A stretch of 64,000 bases of DNA from Sphingopyxis macrogoltabida (GTDB lineage: Bacteria; Pseudomonadota; Alphaproteobacteria; Sphingomonadales; Sphingomonadaceae). The notes under the pieces were generated by a model, which ran no database searches, was not told where the DNA came from, and worked only from the letters and a program-made list of their open reading frames with translations. The position numbers were made by a program, and so were the translations under genes. Below are positions 1 to 8,304 of this stretch, in pieces. Location: NCBI RefSeq assembly GCF_001314325.1, contig NZ_CP009429.1, forward strand, positions 682,501 through 746,500. Reading direction: 5' to 3'. Position 1 is the stretch's first letter, and each line of letters opens with the position of its first letter.

Positions 1-1
1 G

Positions 2-1105
2 CGGCTGAAGAACCCGGCCTATGCGGCGCTGCTGCGCGATATCGCGGCGCGCGGTCCCGACGCCTTCTACACCGGCGCCAACGCCCGCGCGATCAGCGAA
101 ACGGTCGCGAAATCGGTGCGCAATCCGGCGGTGCTGACCGCGCAGGATCTGGCCGCCTATCGGGCGAAGGACCGTCCCGCCGTCTGCACCACCTATCGCG
201 TCTACAAGGTCTGCGGCATGGGCCCGCCTTCGTCGGGCGCGACCACGGTGTTCGGCATCCTCGGCATGATCGAGGGCTGGGACATGAAGACGATGGGCAA
301 GGACAATCCGATGAGCTGGCACCTCATCGCCGAGGCGATGCAACTCGCCTATGCCGACCGCGCCAAATATCTTGGTGACGGCGATTTCGTCGATGTTCCG
401 GTCAAGGGGCTGCTCGACAAGGCCTATCTTGCAGAGCGCCGCCAGCTCATCTCGCCTTATGGCGCGGCAGGCCATTATGAGGCCGGAACGCCGCCGGGCG
501 CCCCGGCGCGCACCTCGTCGGGTCCGGTCGCCGAGAACGGCACAACGCATTTCGTCGCGGTCGACCGCGCCGGCAATGTCGCGTCGATGACCTCGACCGT
601 CGAAAGCATCTTTGGCAGCCATCTCAATGTGAACGGCTATTTCCTCAACAACGAGCTCACCGATTTCGATCACAGCCCCGTGCAGGACGGCGCTCCGGCC
701 GCCAACCGCGTCGAGGCGGGCAAACGTCCGCTGTCGTCGATGTCGCCGACGATCGTTTATGGCCCCGACGGCAAGGTCATCCTTGCGGTCGGCTCGGCGG
801 GCGGCAAGCGGATCATCATGCATGTCACGAAGACGCTGATCGGCGTGCTCGACTGGGGGCTGTCGGCCGAGGAAGCGATCGCGCTGCCGAACCTGTTCTT
901 CGGTGAAAAGGGCGTGCTGATCGAGGACGATGCGGCGGGACAGGCGATCGCGGCGAAGATGCAGCCATTCGGTTACGCTTTCACCCCGGCCGACCTCGGG
1001 TCGAAGCTAAACGCGGCGCAGCGCGTTGGGGAGGTGTGGCACGGCGCCGCCGACCCGCGCGGTCCCGGCACCTCGTCGGTCGATGGCGCGCCGCCGCAGG
1101 GATAA
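2..1105 (+). CDS. ggt: gamma-glutamyltransferase, 3' part
   Basis: The frame is open from the left edge, so the N-terminus lies outside the window; 367 residues are visible. Members of this Ntn-hydrolase family cleave gamma-glutamyl bonds, for example of glutathione in the periplasm, and are made as a precursor that cuts itself. The TTH motif (NGTTHFVAVD, near base 541) carries the threonine that becomes the N-terminal nucleophile of the small subunit. Downstream are LNNELTDF and a glycine loop (GSAGGKR), both in the places expected for substrate binding. The visible part therefore holds the end of the large subunit and the whole small subunit. A short gap separates it from the acyl-CoA synthetase gene; no functional link is evident. 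Confidence 0.9.
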   Translation, partial: RLKNPAYAALLRDIAARGPDAFYTGANARAISETVAKSVRNPAVLTAQDLAAYRAKDRPAVCTTYRVYKVCGMGPPSSGATTVFGILGMIEGWDMKTMGKDNPMSWHLIAEAMQLAYADRAKYLGDGDFVDVPVKGLLDKAYLAERRQLISPYGAAGHYEAGTPPGAPARTSSGPVAENGTTHFVAVDRAGNVASMTSTVESIFGSHLNVNGYFLNNELTDFDHSPVQDGAPAANRVEAGKRPLSSMSPTIVYGPDGKVILAVGSAGGKRIIMHVTKTLIGVLDWGLSAEEAIALPNLFFGEKGVLIEDDAAGQAIAAKMQPFGYAFTPADLGSKLNAAQRVGEVWHGAADPRGPGTSSVDGAPPQG

Positions 1106-1148
1106 GAGCATCATATAACGGAAAAACCTCTGTGGGAGAGCAAGAGGC

Positions 1149-2978
1149 ATGAAGCTGGAAAACCCCCATCTCGACCATTTTCCGAGTCTGGTCGCGATGT
1201 TCTTCGACCGCGCCGAAAAGGGCGGCGACGATCCATTCCTGTGGCACAAGGCCGATCGGGCCTGGCAGCCGCTGAGCTGGCGGCAGGTCGCCGGCCAAGT
1301 GGCGGCGCTGGCGCATAATTTGCGCGAACTCGGCCTCAAGGAAGGCGACCGGGTGGTGCTGGTCAGCGAGAACCGCCCCGAATGGTGCATCGCCGACTTG
1401 GGCATCATGGCCGCCGGCTGCATCACCGTTCCGACCTATACGACCAACACCGAACGCGACCATCAGCATATCCTCGACAACAGCGGTGCCAAGGCGGTGA
1501 TCGTGTCGACGGCGAAGCTGGCGCGCGTGTTGATGCCCGCGGTGATGCGGTCCGAAGCGCATATCGTGATCAGCATGGAAAGCCTGCGTGTCGGCCAGCA
1601 GGGCGAGGTTTCGGTCCACGACTGGGCGCCGCTCGTCCAGAACGGCGAGACATATCTGGAGGAAACCAAGGCGCGCGGGCTCGGCGTCAAGCGCGAGGAT
1701 ACGGCGTGCATCATCTATACCAGCGGCACCGGCGGCGCGCCGCGCGGGGTGATGCAGCATCATGGCGCGATCCTGCACAATGCAGCGGGTGCCGCGGAGG
1801 TGCTCGTTAATGATTTCGGGATCGGCGACGAAGAGGTATTCCTCTCCTTCCTGCCGCTCAGCCACGCCTATGAACATTCGGGCGGCCAGTTCCTGCCGAT
1901 CATGGTCGGCGCGCAAATCTATTATAGCGAGGGGCTCGAAAAGCTCGTCTCGAACATCGAGGAAACGCGCCCGACGATCATGGTCGTCGTCCCGCGGCTG
2001 TTCGAGGTGATCCGCGCGCGGATGATCAAGGCGGTCGAAAAACAGGGCAAGCTCGCCAACTGGATGCTGAATCAGGCGCTGCGCGTCGGCGAGAAGGATT
2101 ATGAGCGGCGCATGGGCCTGCTCGACCGGCCGGTCGACCTGCTGCTCGACCGGCTGTTCCGGCCCAAGATCGGCAAGCGTTTCGGCGGCCGGATGAAGGC
2201 GCTGGTGTCGGGCGGCGCGCCGCTCAATCCCGAGATCGGCGTTTTCTTCCACTCGATCGGGCTGACTTTGCTGCAAGGCTATGGCCAGACCGAGGCCGGG
2301 CCGGTGATCAGCTGCAACCGGCCGTCCGCCGGGATCAAGATGGACACCGTCGGGCCGCCGCTGATGAACACCGAGGTGAAGATCGCCGACGACGGCGAGA
2401 TATTGGTGCGCGGCGAGCTGGTGATGAAAGGCTATTGGCGCAATCAGGCGGAGACCGAGCGCGTGCTCGTCCCAGATCCGGCGGAGCCGGACAAAGGCGC
2501 CTGGCTACACACGGGCGATATCGGCCATATCGACGACAAGGGCCGCATCGTCATCACCGACCGCAAGAAGGACCTGATCGTCAACGACAAGGGCGACAAT
2601 GTCTCGCCGCAACGTGTCGAGGGCATGCTGACGTTGCAGCCCGAAATCCTGCAGGCGATGGTCTATGGCGACAAGCGCCCGCATCTTGTCGGCATCCTCG
2701 TCCCCGATCCCGAATGGGCGGCCGAATGGGCCGAGGCCGAGGGGCTGCCCAAGGATCTGAAGCTGCTGCGCGAGCATGAGAAGTTCCGCGCCGTGATCCG
2801 CGCCGCGGTCGACCGCGTCAACGGCCAGCTCTCGGTGATCGAAAAGGTGCGCAAGTTCGATTTCGCCGACGAGGCCTTCACGATCGAGAATGAGCAGATG
2901 ACGCCGTCGATGAAGATCCGGCGCCATGTGCTGAAACAGGTTTACGAAGACAAGATCGCGGCCTTGTACAAGGCATAG
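1149..2978 (+). CDS. AMP-forming long-chain acyl-CoA synthetase
   Basis: This 609-residue protein activates a fatty acid with ATP to an acyl-adenylate and then an acyl-CoA. The ANL-superfamily signatures are in order: the phosphate loop IIYTSGTGGAPRG near residue 187, GYGQTEAGP near 375, and the hinge TGDIGHIDDKGR followed by TDRKKDLIV near 455-480. Length and the long insertion after the phosphate loop fit the FadD/long-chain subgroup rather than acetyl-CoA synthetase. The ATG follows a purine-rich GAGAGCAAGAGG ribosome site. Exact chain length and pathway cannot be read from sequence alone, so I give no symbol. Confidence 0.85.
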   Translation: MKLENPHLDHFPSLVAMFFDRAEKGGDDPFLWHKADRAWQPLSWRQVAGQVAALAHNLRELGLKEGDRVVLVSENRPEWCIADLGIMAAGCITVPTYTTNTERDHQHILDNSGAKAVIVSTAKLARVLMPAVMRSEAHIVISMESLRVGQQGEVSVHDWAPLVQNGETYLEETKARGLGVKREDTACIIYTSGTGGAPRGVMQHHGAILHNAAGAAEVLVNDFGIGDEEVFLSFLPLSHAYEHSGGQFLPIMVGAQIYYSEGLEKLVSNIEETRPTIMVVVPRLFEVIRARMIKAVEKQGKLANWMLNQALRVGEKDYERRMGLLDRPVDLLLDRLFRPKIGKRFGGRMKALVSGGAPLNPEIGVFFHSIGLTLLQGYGQTEAGPVISCNRPSAGIKMDTVGPPLMNTEVKIADDGEILVRGELVMKGYWRNQAETERVLVPDPAEPDKGAWLHTGDIGHIDDKGRIVITDRKKDLIVNDKGDNVSPQRVEGMLTLQPEILQAMVYGDKRPHLVGILVPDPEWAAEWAEAEGLPKDLKLLREHEKFRAVIRAAVDRVNGQLSVIEKVRKFDFADEAFTIENEQMTPSMKIRRHVLKQVYEDKIAALYKA

Positions 2979-2984
2979 CCCTTA

Positions 2985-3072
2985 TCCGTTCGTGTCGAGC
3001 GAAGTCGAGACACCCATCGGTCTTGCGCCTAGCCCGAAGGGCATCTCGGCTTCGCTCGATGCGAGCGGGATA
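2985..3072. repeat. sphingomonad REP-like palindromic repeat
   Basis: Two related palindromes face each other behind the acyl-CoA synthetase gene: GTGTCGAGCGAAGTCGAGAC near 2993-3012 and CATCTCGGCTTCGCTCGATG near 3043-3062. Dyads of this type recur between genes in many sphingomonad genomes. Here it lies in the gap between convergent genes, so it may also act as a bidirectional transcription stop. No gene lies between 2979 and 3158. Confidence 0.6.
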
Positions 3073-3158
3073 TGGTACGCAATCTTCAAATAGCAGGCGG
3101 GGGTGCGACCCGAAGAGCTCGGCGCAAACCGGGCCCCGCCTGCGACCGAACCGCTGGT

Positions 3159-3611
3159 TCAGCCTTCGTCCCCCGCCGGTTTGCGATAGGGGACAAATTC
3201 TCCAAGCACGCAGGTCGGACCGCGAATGCCGCTCGACCGGTCGACCAGATGAAAGAAATCGCCGCTGCAGGTCGATGACCCGAACTGGCGGATGACCATG
3301 ATGTCGCTGTCGCGCGCGAGCCCGGGGCAACTGCCCTTCAGGTCGTTGCGATAGACGAGGTTGCCGCTCGCCCGGTACAACAGGATATTGTCGGACACCC
3401 GGATCGTGTCGGTGGTGCGAAAGCTCGGCAGGCATTTCTCGGGCTTGCCGGGGACCTTGCCGGCAAGCTGCTTGTCCAGCGTTTCGGCCTGTTTCGGCGT
3501 CAGCGCCGCCGCGCCCGGCCCGGCGTCGCCCGCAGGCGCGCAGCCCGCGACCAGCGGTGCGGCCAATATCGCCAGTGCGATGCCGTGAACCGGATTGAGC
3601 TTCGCCATCAT
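3159..3611 (-). CDS. small lipoprotein (DUF6491-like)
   Basis: A 150-residue secreted protein. The N-terminus is a hydrophobic signal ending in the lipobox LVAGC at about residues 20-24, so the mature protein should be anchored by an acylated cysteine. The mature part contains LLYRASGNLVYRNDL and a CSGDFFHLV stretch with several cysteines, a pattern I associate with DUF6491-type sphingomonad proteins; that family call is from memory and moderate. Function is unknown. Met2 is an equally good start. It is separated by about 60 bases from the glyoxalase II gene upstream on the same strand. Confidence 0.65.
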   Translation of the reverse strand: MMAKLNPVHGIALAILAAPLVAGCAPAGDAGPGAAALTPKQAETLDKQLAGKVPGKPEKCLPSFRTTDTIRVSDNILLYRASGNLVYRNDLKGSCPGLARDSDIMVIRQFGSSTCSGDFFHLVDRSSGIRGPTCVLGEFVPYRKPAGDEG

Positions 3612-3674
3612 GTTGCTCCTGCCTTCGCTATGACGTCCCGAAAGTGAACGCTCCCTGAAGCTCCGCGCGCCGCC

Positions 3675-4403
3675 CTAGGCGGCGTCCTTCAACGCCCGGA
3701 TGCGACCGAGTTCCTGCGCGCTGGCGGCGCGGAGGAACGGGTTGGTCGCGCGTTCCTCGCCGATGCTCGTCGGCACCGTCGCCTCGCCCGCACCGCGCGC
3801 CGCCTCGACCGCCGCGAGCCGCGCCGCAAGCGCCGCATTGTCGGGCTCGACGGTGACCGCGAAGCGTGCGTTCGACAGCGTATATTCGTGCGCGCAATAG
3901 ACGCGCGTCGCATCGTCGAGCGTGCCCAGCCGCTGCATATTGCCGAACATCTGCTCGGCCGTCCCCTCGAACAACCGGCCACAACCCATGGCGAACATCG
4001 TGTCGCCAACGAAGATCGCGCGATCGTTCGCGAAATGATAGGCGATGTGACCGGCCGTATGCGCAGGGACGTCCCATACCTCGGCGCTGTGGCTGCCGAG
4101 CCGGACCGTGTCGCCGCCCTTCACCTGCACGTCGAGCGTCGGGATGCGCTCATATTCGGCAGCCGGGCCGGTGATCGTGCACCCCGTCGCTTCCTTGATC
4201 GCGGCGTTGCCGCCGGTGTGGTCGGGATGCCAATGGGTGTTCCAGATATCGGTGATCGTCCAGCCGCGCTCGGCCGCCGCGGCCAGCACCGGATCGGCGA
4301 CCGCGGGGTCGACGACCATCGTCGCGCCGCTGCCGGGTTCGTGGACCAGCCAGACATAATTGTCGCTGAGGACCGGAATGCGGACGATGTCGAGTGCAGT
4401 CAT
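3675..4403 (-). CDS. gloB: hydroxyacylglutathione hydrolase (glyoxalase II)
   Basis: A 242-residue metallo-beta-lactamase-fold enzyme that hydrolyses S-lactoylglutathione to lactate and glutathione, the second step of methylglyoxal detoxification. The metal-binding signature THWHPDHTGGN lies near residues 57-67; later ligands sit in VPAHTAGHIAY, GDTMFAMGCGR and YCAHEYTLSN, the last being typical of glyoxalase II. The length is near the usual 250. It is in a minus-strand run whose other members include a glyoxalase I-like gene, so both halves of the pathway are neighbours. The start follows a weak ribosome site. Confidence 0.88.
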   Translation of the reverse strand: MTALDIVRIPVLSDNYVWLVHEPGSGATMVVDPAVADPVLAAAAERGWTITDIWNTHWHPDHTGGNAAIKEATGCTITGPAAEYERIPTLDVQVKGGDTVRLGSHSAEVWDVPAHTAGHIAYHFANDRAIFVGDTMFAMGCGRLFEGTAEQMFGNMQRLGTLDDATRVYCAHEYTLSNARFAVTVEPDNAALAARLAAVEAARGAGEATVPTSIGEERATNPFLRAASAQELGRIRALKDAA

Positions 4404-4486
4404 GATCGTCTCCTTTCGCTTTCGGCCTCGTTCGCTTCCAAGACGAAGCGGAAGGCCGTCAGCCTTGATAGGTGCAGGTTGCTACA

Positions 4487-4894
4487 TCAGCAGGCGATGG
4501 CGTCATATCCCGCGGCATTGAATTCGATCAGGCAAAATCCGTGTCCGAACGGATCGGCGAACATCGCCTGCCGGCCATAGGGCAGGTCGATCGTCTCGCC
4601 CTCCTGCGTCGCCCCGGCGGCCAGCGCTCGCGCGACGGCGCGATCGAGGTCGTCGACCGTGAAATCGGGGTGCACGGGCGACCAGTGCCGGTGATAACGC
4701 CTGAAATCGCCGCCGCCGGGGCCGATTGCGGTCCCGGCGGGCTTGGCGATCAGATAGATTGGCGCATCGCACCCGGTCAGTTCGACGATATCGCTGCCGA
4801 GGCGGCGCCCCACCGTCAGGCCGAGTGCGGCGGTATAAAATCGCTCGCCGGCGATCACGTCGGGCACGTCGATGTTGATCAACAGGCCCGGCAT
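4487..4894 (-). CDS. VOC-family protein
   Basis: A 135-residue vicinal-oxygen-chelate (glyoxalase/bleomycin resistance fold) protein. It begins with a beta strand (LLINIDVPD) followed by GERFYTAALGL and ends with the second half-module containing FADPFGHGFCLIEF. The fold is clear but the chemistry is not: VOC members include lyases, dioxygenases and resistance proteins. It sits 6 bases downstream of the glyoxalase I-like gene, so the two are very likely co-transcribed. Confidence 0.75.
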   Translation of the reverse strand: MPGLLINIDVPDVIAGERFYTAALGLTVGRRLGSDIVELTGCDAPIYLIAKPAGTAIGPGGGDFRRYHRHWSPVHPDFTVDDLDRAVARALAAGATQEGETIDLPYGRQAMFADPFGHGFCLIEFNAAGYDAIAC

Positions 4895-4900
4895 GGTGGC

Positions 4901-5338
4901 TTACCAGTTCCCCGTGTTGGGCATCGATGCCCATGGCTCCTGCGGCGGCAGATGGCCGTCCTGCAGCAGTTCGACCGAAATGCCGTCGGGCGAGCGGACA
5001 AACGCCATATGCCCGTCGCGCGGCGGACGGTTGATCGTCACGCCCGCGTCCATCAGCCGCTGGCAGGTGTCGTAGATATTGTCGACGCGATAGGCGAGAT
5101 GCCCGAAATTGCGCCCGCCCGTATATTCCTCGGCCGCGCTGCCGTCGGCGGGCGGCCAGTTATAGGTCAGCTCGACCTCCGCCACCCCCGCCTGGCCCGG
5201 CGGCGCGAGGAAGATCAGCGTGAAGCGGCCCTGTTCGCTGTCGAAACGGCGCACTTCCTCGAGCCCGACGAGGTTGAAGAAGGCGATGGTGGCATCGGGA
5301 TCCGACACGCGGATCATCGTATGGAGATATTTCGTCAT
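4901..5338 (-). CDS. gloA: lactoylglutathione lyase-like VOC protein (glyoxalase I)
   Basis: A 145-residue VOC protein that looks like a metal-dependent glyoxalase I, which isomerises the methylglyoxal-glutathione hemithioacetal to lactoylglutathione. The four expected metal ligands are present: His in LHTMIRV near residue 6, Glu in EVELTYNWP, His in NFGHLAYRV and Glu in ISVELLQDG. This ligand set distinguishes it from the VOC neighbour. Its position beside gloB supports the role. The gene symbol is given on the ligand pattern; a related VOC enzyme remains possible. Confidence 0.75.
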   Translation of the reverse strand: MTKYLHTMIRVSDPDATIAFFNLVGLEEVRRFDSEQGRFTLIFLAPPGQAGVAEVELTYNWPPADGSAAEEYTGGRNFGHLAYRVDNIYDTCQRLMDAGVTINRPPRDGHMAFVRSPDGISVELLQDGHLPPQEPWASMPNTGNW

Positions 5339-5347
5339 GCGCCTTAT

Positions 5348-5785
5348 CTAGGCGCGAAGGCTGCGTCCTTCAAACGCTTCGAACAGATTTACGAATGCAT
5401 CGGGCACCGGCGCGGTCGCGCCGCGCGCTTCCTCGACATGGACGCTGACCTCGAGCCCCGATGCGCGCAGGTCGTCGCGGCCGGCGCCATGCAGTTCGAA
5501 CAGGAAGGTCATCGAGCTGCGGCCGACGCGCGAGCAGCGGACGCAAATGTCGATTTCCTCGTCGAGCAGGATCGGCGCCTTGTAATCGACCTCGGCGCGC
5601 GCGACGTGGAATTCGGGGCTTTCGAGCGCGGTCCAGTGCTCGTAGACGCCGGCCGCGCGCCAATATTCGGTGATCCCGATGTCGAAATATTCGAGGTAGC
5701 GGCTGTTGAACACGACCGCCTGCGCGTCGATCTCGGCATAGCGGACGCGCTTGGTGACGTGGAAACGAAAGTCGCTGCGGGCCAT
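5348..5785 (-). CDS. acyl-CoA thioesterase, 4HBT hotdog fold
   Basis: A 145-residue hotdog-fold protein. The N-terminal part reads RYAEIDAQAVVFNSRYLEYFD, matching the family's D-x-x-x-x-V-x-N-x-x-Y-x-x-x-F-D active-site helix, with Asp near residue 20 as the likely catalytic acid. These enzymes hydrolyse acyl-CoA thioesters in the cytosol. It lies 9 bases upstream of the glyoxalase I-like gene on the same strand. Substrate is not predictable from sequence. Confidence 0.8.
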   Translation of the reverse strand: MARSDFRFHVTKRVRYAEIDAQAVVFNSRYLEYFDIGITEYWRAAGVYEHWTALESPEFHVARAEVDYKAPILLDEEIDICVRCSRVGRSSMTFLFELHGAGRDDLRASGLEVSVHVEEARGATAPVPDAFVNLFEAFEGRSLRA

Positions 5786-5794
5786 GGTAATCCT

Positions 5795-5881
5795 CTAATT
5801 GGTCGCGAGCCGCGCGACGGAGTCTAATTTGTCGCGATCCGCGCGAGGGTGCCTAATTTGTCGCGATACGCGCGACGGTGT
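5795..5881 (-). repeat. 29-bp tandem repeat, three copies, over the end of the hydrolase gene
   Basis: Three head-to-tail copies start at 5795, 5824 and 5853 with a period of exactly 29. The copy at 5853 holds the stop codon and the last codons (VARIATN) of the alpha/beta hydrolase gene; the other two are near-perfect duplicates (a few base differences) lying beyond the stop codon. It looks like a triplication of the 3' end of that gene. Confidence 0.85.
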
Positions 5882-6608
5882 CGATCAGCAGCGCGATATC
5901 GGTATCGCGCGATAGCCGGTGGTCGCCGCCCTTGACGAGCGTCACCTGCACATCCTCACTGGCGAGCGCGGCGGACAGCTTCAGGCTGATATCCGGCGGA
6001 ACGTCGCCGTCCTCCTCGCCGTGAAGCAGGCGCACGGGGCAGGCGAGGGGAATGTCGCCGTCGAGGAGGCGGTTCGCCTCGCCCGACTGCCAGAAGGCAC
6101 GCGTCGTCACATAGGGCTGGTCGCTGTACGGCGTCTCTTCGCGCAGTTCGCCCTCGGCGAGGATGATCGCCTTTTCTTCGGGGGTGAAGCCCCAGCCGGT
6201 GAAATCGGGCGCTGCCGCGACGCCGACCAGCCCCGCGACGCGCGCCGGCCCGTCGCGCTGCACCAGCGCGAGCGCGGTAAGCAGCATCAGCCACCCGCCC
6301 ATCGACGATCCGACAAGAATGACCGGTCCCGCGGCCTTCGCGTCGATCAGGTCGAGTACGTCGCCGCGCCAGTCGAGCAGGGTCTGTTCGGCGAACAGCC
6401 CGTCCGACCGTCCGCAACCGGCGTAATCGAGAAGCAGACAGGCCTGCCCTTCGGCCGCTGCCCAGTCGAAAAGCGCCGTCGCCTTGCCTCCCGCCATGTC
6501 GGACATATAGCCGGGCAGGAAGATGATCGTCGGACCTGTTCCCGCCACAAAGCGATAGGCAAGCCGCGGCCGCGCCGCGCGGTCGAGATAATCGGGGGTG
6601 TCGGACAC
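5853..6608 (-). CDS. alpha/beta hydrolase
   Basis: A 251-residue alpha/beta hydrolase. The nucleophile elbow is GSSMGGW near residue 103, the oxyanion region is near FLPGYMSDMAGGK, the acid lies around HGEEDGDVP and the catalytic histidine is probably in GGDHRLS near the C-terminus. Sequences of this type are annotated as carboxylesterases or palmitoyl-protein-thioesterase (ABHD10)-like. It starts 4 bases downstream of the small DUF6356-like gene and the two are probably one transcript. The 3' end is part of a 29-bp tandem repeat. Confidence 0.8.
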   Translation of the reverse strand: MSDTPDYLDRAARPRLAYRFVAGTGPTIIFLPGYMSDMAGGKATALFDWAAAEGQACLLLDYAGCGRSDGLFAEQTLLDWRGDVLDLIDAKAAGPVILVGSSMGGWLMLLTALALVQRDGPARVAGLVGVAAAPDFTGWGFTPEEKAIILAEGELREETPYSDQPYVTTRAFWQSGEANRLLDGDIPLACPVRLLHGEEDGDVPPDISLKLSAALASEDVQVTLVKGGDHRLSRDTDIALLIDTVARIATN

Positions 6609-6612
6609 GCGG

Positions 6613-6867
6613 TCAGATGACCCAGTCGACCGTGTTCATCTGCATTGCGGCCTGCCCCTTGGCGGCGCGCTGTTCGACCATGATCTTGTTGAGGCGGCGG
6701 ATCGTGTCGCTGCCCGTGGTGATGCACCAGCCCGGAACGACGGCGTGGACCAGCGCGCAGGCGCCGCCCCAGATCATTGTCAGGCCAAAGCGCGATGCGA
6801 CGCCGAAATGTTCGGCATAGCTTTCATCGACGGCCTTGGGGTGATCGACGAACAGGCGCTTGAACAT
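6613..6867 (-). CDS. small conserved protein (DUF6356-like)
   Basis: An 84-residue protein beginning MFKRLFVDHPKAVDESYAEH, which I recognise as a short alphaproteobacterial family (DUF6356). One hydrophobic stretch (FGLTMIWGGACALVHAVVPG, residues about 28-47) could be a membrane segment. Function is unknown. The start is preceded by a GGGAG-type ribosome site (AGGGAGCCC on the plus strand reversed). It is 4 bases from the hydrolase gene. Confidence 0.65.
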   Translation of the reverse strand: MFKRLFVDHPKAVDESYAEHFGVASRFGLTMIWGGACALVHAVVPGWCITTGSDTIRRLNKIMVEQRAAKGQAAMQMNTVDWVI

Positions 6868-6906
6868 GAAGGGCTCCCTTTCGGCATCCGGATGACCGGC
6901 GGCGTT

Positions 6907-7845
6907 TTACGAAGCCGCCTGCGCGAAGCGGCCATGGCGGCGATACTGGACCAGCCAGCCGTCGGTCACGTCGGCGAGCGCGGTCGGGGTGACGCCGAGT
7001 TGCGTCAGGGCGTTCGCACCCGTCGCGACGACATTGTCGGTCTGGAGCATCAGCCACTGATCCTTGGTGATCGGCGCGCCGGGTGCCCAACCGAGCCCGC
7101 TGGCCAGCGCCGATGCGACCGCGTCGGGAATATCGACGAACAGCGGCTTGCGTCCCGTCGCGTCGGCGACCCGCCGTTGCAATGCGGCCATCGTCAGCAC
7201 CTCGGGCCCGCCGAGTTCGAAGGTCTTGCCCGCCGCGGCCGGGGCAAGCGCCGCGACGACCGCATCGGCGGCGTCGCCGACATAGACCGGCTGGAATTTC
7301 GCCTTCGGCGCGATCACCGGAATGACCGGCGACAGGCGCATCATCGTTGCAAAGCGGTTGATAAAGTGGTCTTCGCGGCCGAAGAGAATGGACGGGCGCA
7401 GGATTGCCGCTTGGGGAAAAGCCCCGCGCACGGCCGCCTCGCCGTCGCCCTTGCTGCGGCCATAGGCGGATGCGCTGCCGCTGTCGGCGCCGATCGCCGA
7501 GATATGGACCAGCGTCGGAACGCCGGCCGCCTTCGCCGCCGCCGCGACATGGCCGGCGCCGTCCGCCTGTACCGCACGCATATCGTCGAAGCTGCCCGCG
7601 AGGTTGATCACCGCATCGCTTCCGGCAACGGCGCGCGCGACGCTTGCGGCATCGCGGACGTCGGCGGCAACGAACTGCGTCTGGCCGAGGCCACCGAGTG
7701 GCTTCAGGAAGACCGCCTTGCGCGGTTCGCGTTCGGCAATGCGCACGCGCGCGCCGCGCGCCAGCAGACGTTGCACGACATAGCGGCCGAGGAAGCCGCC
7801 GCCGCCCAGCACCGTGATCAATTGCCCGTCGAGCTTTTGCATCAT
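6907..7845 (-). CDS. NAD(P)-binding reductase, complex I NDUFA9-like
   Basis: A 312-residue short-chain dehydrogenase/epimerase-fold protein. The dinucleotide loop is VLGGGGFLGRYVV near residues 13-25. It lacks the canonical YxxxK pair, having SAYGRSKGDGE instead, as in the atypical NDUFA9/complex I-associated and sugar-nucleotide epimerase-like groups. In eukaryotes NDUFA9 is an accessory complex I subunit; bacterial homologues have no settled function. It is the last chromosomal gene before the tRNA in which the mobile element sits. Confidence 0.78.
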   Translation of the reverse strand: MMQKLDGQLITVLGGGGFLGRYVVQRLLARGARVRIAEREPRKAVFLKPLGGLGQTQFVAADVRDAASVARAVAGSDAVINLAGSFDDMRAVQADGAGHVAAAAKAAGVPTLVHISAIGADSGSASAYGRSKGDGEAAVRGAFPQAAILRPSILFGREDHFINRFATMMRLSPVIPVIAPKAKFQPVYVGDAADAVVAALAPAAAGKTFELGGPEVLTMAALQRRVADATGRKPLFVDIPDAVASALASGLGWAPGAPITKDQWLMLQTDNVVATGANALTQLGVTPTALADVTDGWLVQYRRHGRFAQAAS

Positions 7846-8042
7846 GTCCGCCTGTATCCGATTCTGTGCTGGCGCGTGCGCGCGCCCGATGGCTCCCCAT
7901 GCCGCGAAGCGTTCGCCGGGGCAAGGGGCGAGGCGGCGGATGGCAACGCGAAACCGCGCCCTTGCGATAAAATATGCGGCTCCGGCCGCAGCGCGGTTGA
8001 CAAGCCGACTGCCCCCCCGCTAAGCGCCCGCTCCTACCCCGT

Positions 8043-8129
8043 GCCCAGATGGCGGAATTGGTAGACGCACCAGCTTCAGGTGCTGGCGATCGCAAGGTCG
8101 TGGAGGTTCGAGTCCTCTTCTGGGCACCA
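8043..8129 (+). tRNA. tRNA-Leu (anticodon CAG)
   Basis: The acceptor stem pairs GCCCAGA (8043-8049) with TCTGGGC (8119-8125), followed by A and an encoded CCA. The anticodon arm CCAGC-TTCAGGT-GCTGG places CAG in a seven-base loop, reading CUG leucine codons. A long variable arm (GGCGATCGCAAGGTCGT) and the T-loop GGTTCGAGTCC are as expected for a class II tRNA of 87 bases. It is the probable integration target of the downstream element. Confidence 0.96.
8105..8129 (+). other. probable integrase attachment site (att) at tRNA 3' end
   Basis: P4-type integrases commonly recombine at the T-arm and 3' end of tRNA genes, and the integrase gene starts 174 bases beyond this one. The tRNA is complete, so the element must carry the 3' tRNA sequence at its other end. 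I did not see a second copy in the window, so the far att site should lie beyond 64,000. The exact crossover bases are not visible. Confidence 0.45.
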
Positions 8130-8226
8130 GTGACCTTTCCGGCAACGTCCGGGAATGTCCAGCAAGCGGCTGGTTTTCCACCGTTTTTTCGATGAGAATC
8201 GCTGAATGGAATCCAGGCTGATCCAG

Positions 8227-8304
8227 CCGGAACCATCAGCATACCATCAGCTTTGATGGTGTTTTTGATGGTTCCGGTCAGCCTCTTGCAGGTGAAACCA
8301 TCAT
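8227..8304. promoter_or_regulatory. nested dyads of ACCATCA half-sites at the integrase start
   Basis: A 12-base inverted repeat (CCGGAACCATCA, 8227-8238, with TGATGGTTCCGG, 8266-8277) encloses a second dyad (ACCATCA 8243-8249, TGATGGT 8254-8260). A fifth half-site at 8298-8304 overlaps the integrase ATG. The spacing suggests cooperative binding by integrase or excisionase, giving arm-type sites and/or autorepression. This is inference from the symmetry. Confidence 0.55.

Noticed and set aside
981..2276. 431-codon minus-strand frame opposite the acyl-CoA synthetase gene
   Set aside because: It lies wholly antisense to a clear adenylating enzyme; its His/Arg/Asp-rich composition is what high-GC antisense frames look like.
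4472..8064. Long plus-strand frames opposite the minus-strand VOC, thioesterase, hydrolase and reductase genes
   Set aside because: They are antisense to recognised genes and have no family signature or proper start context.
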